From contig OY755047.1 of the NCBI GenBank assembly GCA_963576565.1, positions 8,402,931 through 8,466,930 on the forward strand: DNA of 64,000 nt, in the 5' to 3' direction. Shown one piece after another: positions 33,691-43,999 of this stretch (position 1 is the stretch's first letter; the number at the start of each line of letters is the position of its first letter). The notes under the pieces are model-generated. The model had not been told where the DNA came from. It searched no databases and was given only the letters and a program-made list of their open reading frames with translations. This stretch comes from Aspidapion aeneum. Taxonomy: Eukaryota; Arthropoda; Insecta; Coleoptera; Brentidae. The translations under genes were made by a program, and so were the position numbers.

Positions 33691-33879
33691 AAAATTGTGG
33701 TTTTTGACGCGCTTACACTCAGAGTTCGCGGGAACGCGATCGAGACGCAAGTTTTAGTAACAAAGCGTTGTGTGAGAGCAGCTTTTGGCTCGAATGAGTG
33801 GGTTTTACACAACACTGAACTAAATAAATAATAAATTAAGTAATAAACATGAATGTTTAAAGTAAGATAAACATCCATC
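33691..33879. other. No gene seen
   Basis: The right margin of the array has somewhat higher GC around 33700-33780; nothing is recognised. Confidence 0.35.
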
Positions 33880-34690
33880 TATGCATCTATTTAGCCTTCT
33901 TCGATCCATCTTTGGACATAGGCCTCTCCCCCAATACCACTCTTATCTGTCTGTCACTATGTTCATCCATCTGGTTTCCGAATGTTTCTTGAAATCGCCC
34001 GTTTATCTCATTTGGCGTCTTCCCCAACTTCTTTTATTTCCCCCAGGTCTTTCTGTCTAATATTATTACTGGCAAATTTCTAGTTTAATTTTGCTACTAC
34101 TCTTCTCCCTTACTTTTGTATTATTGGTTATACATTCATTCCTTTTTCTATCTGTTATATTTCATGTAACATTTGTATTTCCGTTGATCTTTGGGCTTTT
34201 GTTACCTTATCCATGTTTGATTTTGTGTCCAGTTCTTGGATCCATAGGTAAATAGAGGAAGGATACATTGGTTATACATTTTCGTTTTGAGATATTGAGG
34301 ATATTTTTTATTTTTTAATGTGTAGCTTAATCTTACTCATCTCTTGATTTCAGCTGTTTGGTTTTTTTGTTCTATTTTGTCTTGGTTTGTTCTGATCGTG
34401 ATATCTTTATCTGTGTTTGTTATCATTTCAGTTTTAGTGTTATTTATACTCAAGCCTATATTTTTAGCTGCTAAATCCAGTTCTTTCAGCATTTTTATCA
34501 GTTCTTCTTTCTTATCAGTTATTAAGGCGATATCGTCAGTATATTTTAAATATTGTCCGGTTACCTTGATACCTATTTCTTCCGATTCTAAGTTTTTAAA
34601 AACATCTTCTAGGGCCTAGTTAAATAGTTTAGGGGATATTGTGTCACCCTGTTTGTCACCTCTTTTTATAGGTTCTTTCGTGGATTGTGA
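33880..34690 (-). pseudogene. RTE-type reverse transcriptase, palm to C-terminus, decayed
   Basis: The minus-strand translation, with shifts, has QGDTISPKLFN near 34630, IGIKVTGQYLKYTDDIALIT near 34530 (the FADD palm box altered to YTDD) and NNTKTEMITNTD, then the C-terminal region with an early stop. It is the uninterrupted relative of 17800-20640 and shows its pre-insertion order. QGDTISPKLF is typical of RTE-clade elements in insects. Confidence 0.75.
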
Positions 34691-36392
34691 TTTTTTATCC
34701 ATTAAATCCATCCATCCAAGTTCAAAAACCGCTTTCGAACGATCCGAAATCAATCTCAAAAAGATTCGTCTGTTCGATTTAAGCGTCGCGTCGCTTCCGC
34801 TAAGATTTCTTTATTAGGCAAAACACACGGGTCGATCTCGCTTGCTCCTAGTCCTAAGACGGCTCAAAGGATTTGGATCAAAACTATAAACATAACCCTA
34901 CTTTGACCGTTTTTTTACACTTGAAAACGGTTAGAGATACTTACTAACCGAAACGTCGTATTTAAAATAAATAAAGACAATGAAAGTTCGAAATTTTGTT
35001 CCTACTTTTTGAATTGTGTTTTGTTAATAGAGCTACCGGGTGGGCCAAAAAAAACCGGACAATTTTTATTTCGTTATAACTTTTGAACTATACAATCGAT
35101 TTTAATGGAACAAACTGCACTTGGCAGAGAATTCATCAGAGTTTTGACTTGATATATTTTTATATCCGCCATCTCAAAATCCATGATGGCGGACGAAATT
35201 AAATTGTACCCTTCAAAGATGCTGGTTTATTCTTGTGTTGCGAACATGTTTTAATTATTTTTTTAAATTAATAAAAAATCTGCATTCTTGCCACGCACAA
35301 CAAGGTAAGAATTAGAAAAATCGGTTCAGTGATTAAAAAATAAAATATTTTAATTTCAACCATTGTTTTGCATATTATAAGATTTCCTTGCCAAACATGT
35401 GTGCATTTATTTCCTTATAAAGTCATTAATACTGAACCGATTTTGATGAAATAAAAAGCATCCTGGTAAGAATTGATTTCTTTTTAAAGATCATACCATA
35501 CCACTGGCATATATAGAGGGTGTTCTAAGTTAAATGTCCTACATTGCTAATTTTGTTATTATTAAAGATCGAAATAATCTTAAACTGGAAAACTAGTAGA
35601 ATTTTTGAAACTCTTTAAGTGGTCAATCAAAAAAACATCGAGGATTTTAAAAACATGAATTTTTTTTAAAAATAAATTTTAAAAGTTTTATAAGTCTTCA
35701 ATTCTAAACAACAATAGTTTTTAATTTTTTCTTAAGTAAAAATAACGAAGAAATTTGAAATTAAAACATTAAACATTTTGTTGAATTCTGAGAAATAAAA
35801 ATTGTATAAATATTATTATTATTATTTATTAAAGCTCACAAGTTTATAAACATCAGTGTTTGTTCAGGAATAGTGAACTGTATGTAGCCGGCGCGAGACA
35901 CGCGCAGGAAAGGGGGCCGGGGGGAGGGGCAGGGGAAGGGAAATGGCTTCAGCAGCAGTTCATAGCGGCAGGACGGGCCAGACCGGTTGCTAAATGTCGA
36001 AGAATTTAAAAGAATATTAGAACCCAACACAGATAGATGATATAGATCATTTTTAGATGACGTCACAACACGACAGCCATTTTAGCTGGAGGACAAACAA
36101 ACCAAATTTAGGTTAACTCTAGTGTTATTAATGGCCCACCGCTTTTATTATTATGATATCAGAACACTCAAAAAATAATTTTATGCTTTTTAGTCCATTT
36201 TATAAAAGCTTGTTTTCAAAAAGTTTTTTTTCTAAATTTATTTTTTAATTTTTAGATTTGTCTAAGTCTATGCATTTCAGCTAGCGCATCGATATTGCAG
36301 GGAGTCTTTCCTGTCAATTTTGAAATATCTAAGTCTTCGATGAGAAGGCCGTCCAACGATTTGACTCTAAACAAAATACAAACTAAAATTTT
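34691..36392. other. No gene recognised; repeat debris
   Basis: 34918-34952 has a hairpin followed by CCGAAACGTCG (hammerhead-like, see findings). 35031 starts TACCGGGTGGGCC, a possible element end. 35880-35990 is an isolated GC-rich patch overlapped by a 76-codon minus frame without recognised features. No coding sequence can be supported. Confidence 0.4.
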
Positions 36393-36935
36393 ACCCCCTC
36401 TCCGCCCTCCACGTTAGGGAGAAGGTAGGCAGTCAGTGATACCACATTATTGGATTGTCATCGGAACTATAACGTTATGCGAAATTTAAAGTTATTCGGA
36501 TACGTGGAAGTCAGTTGAAAGTAATCAGAAAAACTTGACATTAAATCGTCGAATCTGATCAAAAATTCGTAATCCTCATCCTCAAAAACCCCCAGATACC
36601 AATTTTGGTGGAAATCCAACAAATTAAAATTTTACCCCCTCTCCAGGTTAGGGGTGAGGTAGGCAGTCAGTTATACCACATTATTGGATTGTCATCGGAA
36701 CTATAATGGTATACGAAATTTAAAGTCAATCGGATACGTGGAAGTCAGTTGAATGTAATCAGAAAAACTTGAAATTAAATCGTCCATTTTGATTCCGCCA
36801 TATTGAATTTTTGTAATCTGATCAAAAATTCGTAATTCTCATCCTCAAAAACCCCCAGATACCAATTTTGGTGGAAATCGGACAAACTAAAGCTTTACCC
36901 CCTCTCCACCCCCCACGTTAGGGGGGGAAGTTCTT
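36393..36935. repeat. ~235-265-bp direct repeat, two units and a third start
   Basis: ACCCCCTCTCC recurs at about 36393, 36633 and 36897. GTAGGCAGTCAGT.ATACC occurs at 36424 and 36658. AAAAACCCCCAGATACC is shared too. Confidence 0.8.
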
Positions 36936-36959
36936 CAAAAATGAGTTGCAAGATTTGAT

Positions 36960-36990
36960 TACATACATACATACCCACATACATACAGGT
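36960..36990. repeat. (ACAT)n microsatellite
   Basis: ACATACATACATAC and ACATACATAC, interrupted by one CCC step. Confidence 0.8.
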
Positions 36991-37035
36991 GAAGTTAAAT
37001 AAAAGCTTGTAAAAAAACAGACCAATTTGACTCAC

Positions 37036-37130
37036 CTCAAGCTGAGTATTCTGTTGGTGTAGCAACGCTGATGATCTGCTCCTCCTTGGCGTTATTCCCA
37101 CGACTTCTCCACGCATGATAGATTCCACCA
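37036..37130 (-). CDS. KDM3/JMJD1-type histone demethylase, internal exon (third seen)
   Basis: The minus-strand exon of 95 bases lies between an acceptor (CTAATTAATAG) and a donor (GAG|GTGAGT). With one base carried from the previous exon it encodes VVESIMRGEVVGITPRRSR, then SSALLHQQNTQLE, ending in phase 0. The ITPRRSR stretch matches the GITSRRRSR region that closes the conserved N-terminal module of human JMJD1C, as I recall that protein. No continuation exon could be recognised below 37036. The catalytic zinc finger and JmjC domains are not seen in this window. Confidence 0.85.
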
Positions 37131-37199
37131 CTATTAATTAGAAAAAACAAGAATTTGGAATAATATTATAAGTAATGGAAAAATATTTTTAAAACTATA

Positions 37200-38255
37200 C
37201 AGGGTGTTCGGCACATGAACCGTCAAAATTTTTGGGGATATTATTGGGGTCATTTGCTACCTTTTCAACCTTGGAACTTCGAGTCACGGCTAAAGAGATA
37301 TGAATTTTTTAATTTTTTTTCTCAAATTAATAATTAATAATAATAATAATAATTCTGTAATATGCTACTTCAACTAATTAATAGATTTGTTAAAATTTAT
37401 GTACCAAAGGGATATACGAGGTTTTTTATTGAAGAACATTAGTGATTTTGTGAAAGAAAATCAATTTCAAAATTAAAAATTAAAAAAAGTATCGACACTT
37501 GAGAACTTCATTTTCTTTTAAAAACTTCTCTAGTTGATTACCTTTCTAACGGTATGCTTCACATTGATTAAAAAAAACAATTCTGCTTTAAAATACGGAT
37601 ATTCTGTGAGACGGGCAATAATCGTTCGGACTTAATAAGAAAAAAAATTTGATGTTTATGATCGTTTCTAACAAAATATATAAATAAAGAACACAATACA
37701 ATATTGTTAAAAGTTTAACTTTTGTTTAAGTAGGTAAAAGATCATAAACATCAAATTGTTTTTCTTACCAATTCCGAACGAGTCTCGCCCTTCTGACGGA
37801 ATATCCGTATTTTAAAGCAGAAATGTTTTTTTTATCAATGTGTAGCATACCGTGAGAAAGGTAATAAATTAAAGAAGTTTTTAAAAGAAAATAAAGTTCT
37901 CAATTGTCGATACTTTTTTTGATTTTGAATTTTGAAATTGACATTCTTTCACAAAATCACTAATGTTCTTCAATAAAAAACCTCGTATGTCCCTTTGGTA
38001 CATCAATTTTAACAAATCTATTAATTAGTTGAAGAAGCATAAGATTAAAGAATAATTTTTTTAAAAATGGTGCTTTTCCAGACATTAATAAAAAGCTTAC
38101 GAGGGTTTAAAGGTGGGATTTTGGATAATTTGAGAAAAAAAATAAAAAAATTCATATCTCTTTAGCCGTGACTCTTAGAACCAAGCTTGAAAAGGTTGCA
38201 AATGACCCCAACAATATCCCAAAAAATTTTGACGGTTCATGTGCCGAACACCCTG
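37200..38255. mobile_element. 1.06-kb foldback element in a KDM3 intron, TA duplication
   Basis: The ends CAGGGTGTTCGGCACATGAA and exact complement are flanked by TA at 37198-37199 and 38256-38257. The arms are long, about 400 bases each (for example CGTGACTC...AAGAGATATGAA), and include CTAACGGTATGCTTC against TAGCATACCGTGAG. The centre is AT-rich without a coding frame. It lies in the intron between the exons at 38589 and 37130. Confidence 0.88.
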
Positions 38256-38269
38256 TATATTTTATGATC

Positions 38270-38570
38270 AAAAGCTCCTACTTGTGGTATTGTCGGGTCA
38301 TCTAGATTCGAAAAAACCAAACAATTTTTTCTACAATTCAGATTTCGAAAAACATTATTTACAGTTTTTTAAAGTATAACATCCCATGAACTCAAATAAA
38401 AATTTTTTTGCAAAATCATATTTTAAAAACTATACATTTTACTAAAAAAGCACCGAGTTGTGGTATTGTCCGGCCATCTTAATGCGAAAAAACTACACTG
38501 TGATTTAAGATTTCAAAAAACTTTGAAAATGTATATTTACGAACAAAACCACTAAGTTCAAGTAGATACT
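38270..38570 (+). repeat. Diverged monomers of the 169-bp satellite
   Basis: TTGTGGTATTGTCGGGTCAT at 38282 and AGTTGTGGTATTGTCCGGCC at 38456, with the intervening GATTTCGAAAAAC.TTATTTAC, match the satellite at 46-61 kb. The unit here is about 176 bases and clearly more diverged than any in the array. Confidence 0.8.
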
Positions 38571-38588
38571 AAATAACTTTTTACTTAC

Positions 38589-38673
38589 CTCCATCACCGA
38601 TGATTCGCATCTGAATAAGGGAGGGGTCTTCATTGTGTTCCTCCAAAACTGTATCGTCCGTAACGGTCAGGTC
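38589..38673 (-). CDS. KDM3/JMJD1-type histone demethylase, internal exon (second seen)
   Basis: The minus-strand exon of 85 bases lies between TTTTGTATTTCAG and G|GTAAGTAA. It encodes DLTVTDDTVLEEHNEDPSL and then IQMRIIGDG, leaving one base, which the next exon completes. The pattern VLE..N.DPS..QM matches JMJD1C (VLEPQNVDPSMVQM). Codon composition is clearly higher in GC than its surroundings, and no repeat overlaps it. Consistent splice phases with both neighbours make this a firm call. Confidence 0.9.
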
Positions 38674-39177
38674 CTGAAATACAAAAAAAAACAAGAGTAA
38701 CGGACGTTGTCCCCTAGGGATTTACGTAGATTGTGTTGCAGTGTTGCCACTTACACGCTTACTAGACTGTAAGTTAAAAATTTCCAAAAAAACTCATCTA
38801 TCAAATGAAAATACGATAACACAAAACACCGAAGCCTTCAAAAAATCTAACAAATTTATTATAGATAGCTATTATAAAATAAAGATAATTCTGCCCAAAT
38901 ATAGACTAGCAAAAAAATCAAAATGCGTTTTTTTGTTACCAGTTTAAAATAATTTTTTTTCACAAGTTCTCAATTTTGACACTGTTTCCGCGCGCAATTG
39001 GATTTTCGATCTTTTTTAGTAAGTTATTGAAGGCACTATTCTTAGTAACTATACTAAATTTCGTGGGGTGACACGAACGGTCAGTCAGTCAAATAAACAA
39101 AAAAAAAAGCCTTAGTGGTATATCTCTGAGCCAAAGTATTAAGCCTAAATCATTTATTGTTGTAATCTGCAGAGGTT
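38674..39177. other. Intronic, repeat debris
   Basis: A segment at 38958-39075 (TTTTGACACTGTTTCCGCG, GATCTTTTTTAGTAAGTTATTG) recurs at 41138-41195 and 41862-42070. Frame 38741-38947 has no recognisable protein character. Confidence 0.45.
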
Positions 39178-39397
39178 TTTTTTATGTGCTGGCACAGTGC
39201 GACCCTATAAAATTTAGGTTTTTTGAGAAGGCCACCAAAAATATTTTTTGGTTTCTAATAATAGACTGCCCCGTCATTAAAAGCCACTGCTCGCCTAAAT
39301 CGCAGCTGATCCTTCTTAAGAGATTTTTCAGATTAAAATGTTTTAAATGTTTTTTGTTAACAGTCTTTTAAAAAAAAATTAATTTATAAATTTTGTA

Positions 39398-39564
39398 CTG
39401 GCGCACCCAGGAATATGTCTTGGGGGGAGCCCGAGACCTTTGAGGGGGCCCTAGGCCTCATGATGGCGTATTTTATGCTATCTTATCTTTTAATTTTTGA
39501 AATATGTGAAAAATATCTAAAACCGTCTTGGACTTGGGGGGGCCCGGGCTATGTCCCCCCCATG
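39398..39564. mobile_element. hAT MITE remnant in the left arm
   Basis: GGCGCACCCAGGAATATGTC start, G-rich and C-rich ends and the middle ATGATGGCGTATTTTATGCT match, inverted, the copy at 40583-40768. Its outer ~40 bases are missing on one side. Confidence 0.65.
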
Positions 39565-39739
39565 AAATAAGCCAAAAATTTCCGACTCACTAAATTATTT
39601 AATAAATCCTTGGTCGTTTTTTAACTCTAATGAAAATTAATTCTATCTTATAAGTCTTTTTTTTGTTTATTTTTGCGATGTATATTTTTAGTTTTTATTA
39701 GATTATTATTAGTTTCGGATGTTTTCGTAGTGATTTAAA

Positions 39740-40205
39740 ATGAGTGCTCATCCGAGAAATCATTGCTATCACGAAGAAAATCGAAGAAAGGTTTGTGCAG
39801 AGTGTGGTTCAAAAATTAATTTTGGGAAAAAGAACCTGGATAGCAAATTTAGAGTTTCAGTGGGCTTGGAAAATCTTATTTGTGGGTTTTTAAACTCAAG
39901 TTATAGTATTTCAGATGATAAGTATCCAATAGCTTGTCGCATTATTCTAAAAAAGAAAAAGAAAGGAAACTTAAAAAAAACTACCAATAATGCCTGATTA
40001 TAAAAATAAAGTGGTTTTAAAAAATACTAGAAATTTCGATCAATCATACTGTAATTGCATGATTTGCACCTGTGCACGAAGTAAGGGACATAAAAAAACC
40101 AAAAAAATTAGACAGCAAACTAAGATTTGCCAGACTTGCTTGCAAACTCTTGGTGAAGGAATTCAGCATCCTCTACCTTATATAAAGGTAGCAACAATGC
40201 TTTAA
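39740..40205 (+). pseudogene. Cys-rich protein of an inverted-repeat element, one frameshift
   Basis: Two overlapping frames, 39740-39997 and 39990-40205, form one protein of about 155 residues after a single shift near 39993. It has three cysteine groups: CYHEENRRKVCAECG at the start, then YCNCMICTCARS (CXCXXCXC) and KICQTCLQTLGEG. The layout suggests zinc-binding knuckles. Related Cys-rich proteins of unknown function, as far as I recall, occur in several invertebrate genomes within mobile DNA, but I cannot name the family. The ATG at 39740 is the first Met in a region clearly richer in coding-like composition than its flanks. It may be the N-terminal part of a lost transposon gene. Confidence 0.5.
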
Positions 40206-40582
40206 CTCATTTACGACCAAGGATAGAATAAAACTTAACATTTTTAAAGATTATATTTGAAATATCATCATCATATCAACACATTACAGTAACACAAATG
40301 TGGCGTCAAAAAAAATTACTCCGCTACATCATGTTTACCAGTGGGTCAATGATATCGCCCATATATTAAGCAAAAAAATCTCCCATTTTTAATAATGAGT
40401 TAATTAAAAATAATTGCTGCTATGTTGCGTATACGCATCAGCGGTCATATATGGGTTAAAACTTCTGGAAGCAGCACCTTCTAAAAAGCTAGAACAAGTA
40501 GCAGTGGATATTATTAAAAAAAGAGTGAAAAGACCAAAGATTTATTAAATATTTTGGTGAGTCGGATATTTTTTGCTCCTTT

Positions 40583-40768
40583 CATGAGCGCACCCAGGGG
40601 GGGGGCGGTCTCGCCCCTCCCCAAGCCTAAGACGTTTTTAGATACTTTTTACAGATTTCATGAATGAAAAGATAAGGTAGCATTAAATACGCCATCATAA
40701 GGTCTGCCCCCTCCCCCCCCCCCAGAGGTCTCGGGCCCCCGCAAGACATATTCCTGTGTGCACAACTG
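40583..40768. mobile_element. hAT MITE, 186 bp
   Basis: Ends CATGAGCGCACCCAGG and CCTGTGTGCACAACTG are imperfect inverted repeats. It has the same length and the same G-run/C-run layout as 41590-41775. The flanking 8 bases match only partly (CTCCTTT / CTTATTT), so the target duplication has decayed. Confidence 0.75.
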
Positions 40769-41195
40769 CTTATTTGATGGTATCATCTGATATGACCCTC
40801 ATAGCCAGTAGAAAATTTAAAAATTATTTTTTTTTAAAGAATGATAACAAAAAACATTAAAAAAATTTTAATATCAAAAATCTCTTAAGAAGGATCAGCT
40901 GCGATTTAGGCGAGCAGTGATTTTTAATGACGGGGCAGTCTATTATTAGGAACCAAAAAAAATTTTTGGTGGCCTTCTGAAAATACCTAAATTTTATAGG
41001 GTCGCACCGTGCTGGGTGGAAAAAAAATGCCACTTTAGTCAAACTCAGTATGCATGGAGGTTCAGTAGGGCCTGCCACCACTTTCGAATACATACATACA
41101 TACAGACAAAAAAAACATGCAAAAATGTAAATTTTTTCACAAGTTCTTGATTTTGACACTGTTCCGGCGATTAGATCGGCGATCTTCTTTAGTGT

Positions 41196-41861
41196 GTAAT
41201 TAGTAGTAGTAGTAGTGGTGGGGAGACCATTTTTGGTCTAGCGACGCGCCCTTTTCGCAAACCCCGATTTGTCCGTACACCACATACCAAACTGATGCAC
41301 GTGCCCCTTAGGATGCAAGTTTTCTTTCTCTAAGAGGACTTAATTTTGCTTGGCACCTCTTTGTCGAGGGCAGGGATCTTTATACTGCGTAGCAAATACA
41401 CACAGTGGACCCACTCTTTTACACCCCTTCCAAAAGGTGGTTTTGTTACATGTTAGACTATCGTCCCAACAGAACTTGGTTATAGACGATAGACTTCTTT
41501 CCTTTTCAGCGCAACAGTCGTAGTCGTTGTGGTGGACTGTAGGAGATTTATGGCGCCACTATACAGCACTTATAGCAGGCTCCTGGGTTCAGTGGCGTAT
41601 ATACGGGGGAGGGGCGGGCCCCCCCGAAGCTAAGATTTTTTTGGATATTTTCCACATATTTCATGAATACAAACATAAAATAGCATAAAATACAGCCTCA
41701 TGTGGTCTCGGCCCCCCCCCCCCCCCCAAAACTGTCTCGGGCCCACCCCGAAACTTTTTTCTATATACGCCACTGCCTGGGTTATTATGCCTGGTTCCTC
41801 TGCTGGCTGCGTATCGGCTCCTGGACTTAGGACTACACTGGTCAACTTATATTTTGCCGCC
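41196..41861 (-). mobile_element. Retroposon (SINE/LINE 3' end) with 10-bp target duplication
   Basis: TCTTTAGTGT stands at 41186-41195 and again at 41862-41871, and the host repeat continues across. On the minus strand the inserted piece starts with sequence shared with the SINE-like remnant at 105-180. It ends in GGTCTCCCCACCACTACTACTACTACTAATT-like sequence, a (CTA)n tail. The body has no reading frame. A hAT MITE inserted into it later. I take it as a 5'-truncated retroposon. Confidence 0.65.
41590..41775. mobile_element. hAT MITE with perfect 8-bp target-site duplication
   Basis: The ends CAGTGGCGTATATA and TATATACGCCACTG are exact inverted repeats. CCTGGGTT is duplicated exactly (41582-41589 and 41776-41783). 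It is non-coding, with G run, C run and an AT-rich middle. It sits inside the retroposon at 41196-41861, so it is the younger insertion. Confidence 0.95.
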
Positions 41862-42656
41862 TCTTTAGTGTATTATTGAAGGCATTATTCCTAGAAACTG
41901 GACTGAATTTGGTTGATGGTGTGACAGGGACGCTAAGTGAATCAAATAATCAAACAAACAAAAAACAAAAAAAAAAGATTGTTTTTTTCACTATTTTTTT
42001 CACTGTTCCCACGATTAGATTTTCGAACTTTTTTAGTATGTTATTAAAGACAATATAGTAACTGCGCCAAATTTCGATCTAAAGGCGGGAGCAACGTTGC
42101 CGAGTTTAGCTCAAAGTATTAGTCCTTGGAGAAAGCGCGCGCAAATGGAACCACTGTACAGGGTGTTTCCGTATATCTGAACCAAGGTCTGCTGTGCTTA
42201 TTATAAGAGATAGAAAAAAGTGTAAATACAAAAGTTGTAAGGTCTGTCTTAAACCGCCAGAAAATGTTATTTGACAAACAACGTTATAAAAAAGCACACA
42301 CATAGTAACTCACAAAACACCCTATAAATTAAACTTAAAATTAATCTGGGGGCACGTGCACGGCAGTGCCCCGCCAAGTTCGCGTAAACTGCTGTACTGT
42401 CTTTTCTTGAAACATTTCAGGCCTTATTTGACCTATCTAAAACTCTACTTCGGAATGAGCTACGAAACTTAAACTTCACTAAAGTAGGTACGAAATTTTA
42501 AAAAACTTCGAAATTGCCACTCACTCACTCATGTATAAATCATCAAAATTCTACTATATTTCCAGAAATGCTACAAAGCTGAAATTTGGCAGACTGATAG
42601 AAATTATGACTCTTGGAAAAATTCAAAAAACCCCAAAATTCTAATTTACATTGCAC
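41862..42656. repeat. Intronic dispersed repeats
   Basis: 41862-42110 continues the GATTTTCGAACTTTTTTAG family in two tandem pieces. 42348-42650 is the repeat that also flanks the Penelope insertion (GCAGTGCCCCGCCAAGTTCG, TTGACCTATCTAAAACTC, GCTGAAATTTGGCAGACTGA). No gene. Confidence 0.6.
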
Positions 42657-42664
42657 ACAATTTT

Positions 42665-43867
42665 GTGTTTACATTTGTATATCTTACATACGTCACTCAC
42701 TTATGGCAAAAAGCGATTGAGTTGCGAGGTGAAACAAGAACAATTGCCTTAGATATATCTAAAGCATTCGATAAAGTCTGGCATGAAAATCTGCTCAACA
42801 AGCTCAAAGCAACGGGATTGTCGCCGAGACTTTGCACTTGGTTTGAAAGTTACCTTAAGGATAGATCCATTTATGTTGCACTGGATGGCCGGAACTCCAA
42901 CTCTTACCAAATAAATGCTGGTGTGCCACAGGGAGCAATCCTTTCGCCAACACTTTTTCTGATTTACATAAATGACCTCATAGACAAAACAGTAAATCCA
43001 CTTTATTGCTTTGCAGATGATGGCAATGTAGTCTCGTCAGTCATACCACCCACATGTCTCTCCGCACGTGAATTCCATTGCCTTAGACTAACTGAAATAT
43101 CACAGATAAATAACGACTTGGAGATAATAGAGGACTGGGGCAACAAAAACCTTGTACAGTTCAACGCGCAGAAAACCCAAGCAGCCCTGTTTTCAAAAAA
43201 GACCAGCACCGGTGAGCCAAACATCATGCTATCTGGAAGTGCTGTCTCATTGCAGAGCCAGTTGAACATCTTAGGAGTCACTGCAGAGACCAACATGTCT
43301 TGGCACAGTCACGTGGCAGATATAGCTAAAAGGGCGTCTCAAAAGCTTGGGGTGCTATTTCGTACAAGACATCTGTATACACCAAGCCAACTGCTGACAC
43401 TCTACAAAGCCCAGATTCGACCAACTGTGGAGTACTGCTCACATATATGGAGTGCGGCACCCAAACATACCTTAATACTTTTGAACACCGTGCAAAAACG
43501 AGCTATCAAGCTGATCAATGACCCCGCACTTACCCGTAGCTTGGATAGTCTCGAACATCGAAGAACTGTGGGCGATCTATCTCTCTTCTACAGATATTAT
43601 CACGGAAAATGCTCTGAAGAGTTGGCACGTATGATCCCCCCGGGAGTAGCACCTACTAGGCGAACACGTCAAACAGACGGTAACCATCAATTTATTGTCA
43701 AAATAGAGGCACCAAGAACCTCATTATATCAGAACTCATATCTCTGGAGAACAGCATCGCTGTGGAATAAACTCCCTGCGACAGTTTTCCCTGCAGGTTA
43801 CAACCTGAACCGATTCAAAACCAACACACACCAACATTTCCGCGCACTTGCCGCTTCTCGAGCGTGA
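42665..43867 (+). CDS. Non-LTR retrotransposon reverse transcriptase, 5'-truncated but open
   Basis: The open frame of 400 codons starts inside the reverse transcriptase. TIALDISKAFDKVWHENLL carries the first catalytic Asp (residue 30), then INAGVPQGAILSPTLFLIYI, and YCFADD with the Asp pair at 118-119. NILGVTAETNMSWHSHV and the C-terminal region with PTVEYCSHIWSAAP and YLWRTASLWNKLP follow. The C-terminus is complete and followed by a short 3' UTR ending in an A run near 43900-43910. The endonuclease domain and ORF1 are missing. It belongs to the jockey/CR1 superfamily; the exact clade is not settled. It lies within an intron of the KDM3 gene, on the opposite strand. With no stop in 400 codons it is young. 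Confidence 0.9.
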   Translation: MFTFVYLTYVTHLWQKAIELRGETRTIALDISKAFDKVWHENLLNKLKATGLSPRLCTWFESYLKDRSIYVALDGRNSNSYQINAGVPQGAILSPTLFLIYINDLIDKTVNPLYCFADDGNVVSSVIPPTCLSAREFHCLRLTEISQINNDLEIIEDWGNKNLVQFNAQKTQAALFSKKTSTGEPNIMLSGSAVSLQSQLNILGVTAETNMSWHSHVADIAKRASQKLGVLFRTRHLYTPSQLLTLYKAQIRPTVEYCSHIWSAAPKHTLILLNTVQKRAIKLINDPALTRSLDSLEHRRTVGDLSLFYRYYHGKCSEELARMIPPGVAPTRRTRQTDGNHQFIVKIEAPRTSLYQNSYLWRTASLWNKLPATVFPAGYNLNRFKTNTHQHFRALAASRA

Positions 43868-43999
43868 TAGAGATCTCCTTGCGAGTGCGCATACCCGTAA
43901 AAAAAAAAATCCCTTATAATAAGCATAGCAGACTTAATTAAAATATCCAGTACACACCGAGTACATAATGGACCGTATTCGAAAGCTCCAACTACTCAC

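Larger units (their letters stand above)
39178..41032. mobile_element. Inverted-repeat element carrying a Cys-rich ORF
   Basis: The arms 39178-39640 and 40528-41032 are inverted copies. They include GTGCGACCCTATAAAATTTA and the stretch read as FWFLIIDCPVIK on plus at 39186-39371 and on minus at 41159-40857. Each arm contains a hAT MITE copy or remnant. The unique centre (39640-40528) holds the Cys-rich frame below. I cannot place it in a superfamily; no terminal duplication is clear. Confidence 0.7.

Noticed and set aside
35836..36066. GC-rich minus frame as a KDM3 exon
   Set aside because: No splice sites in the right phase and no similarity to the demethylase; contains low-complexity Pro-rich sequence.
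39186..39371. Frame FWFLIIDCPVIK found twice (39186 plus, 41159 minus) as a conserved gene
   Set aside because: The two copies are the arms of an inverted repeat; open by chance over about 60 codons with no domain.
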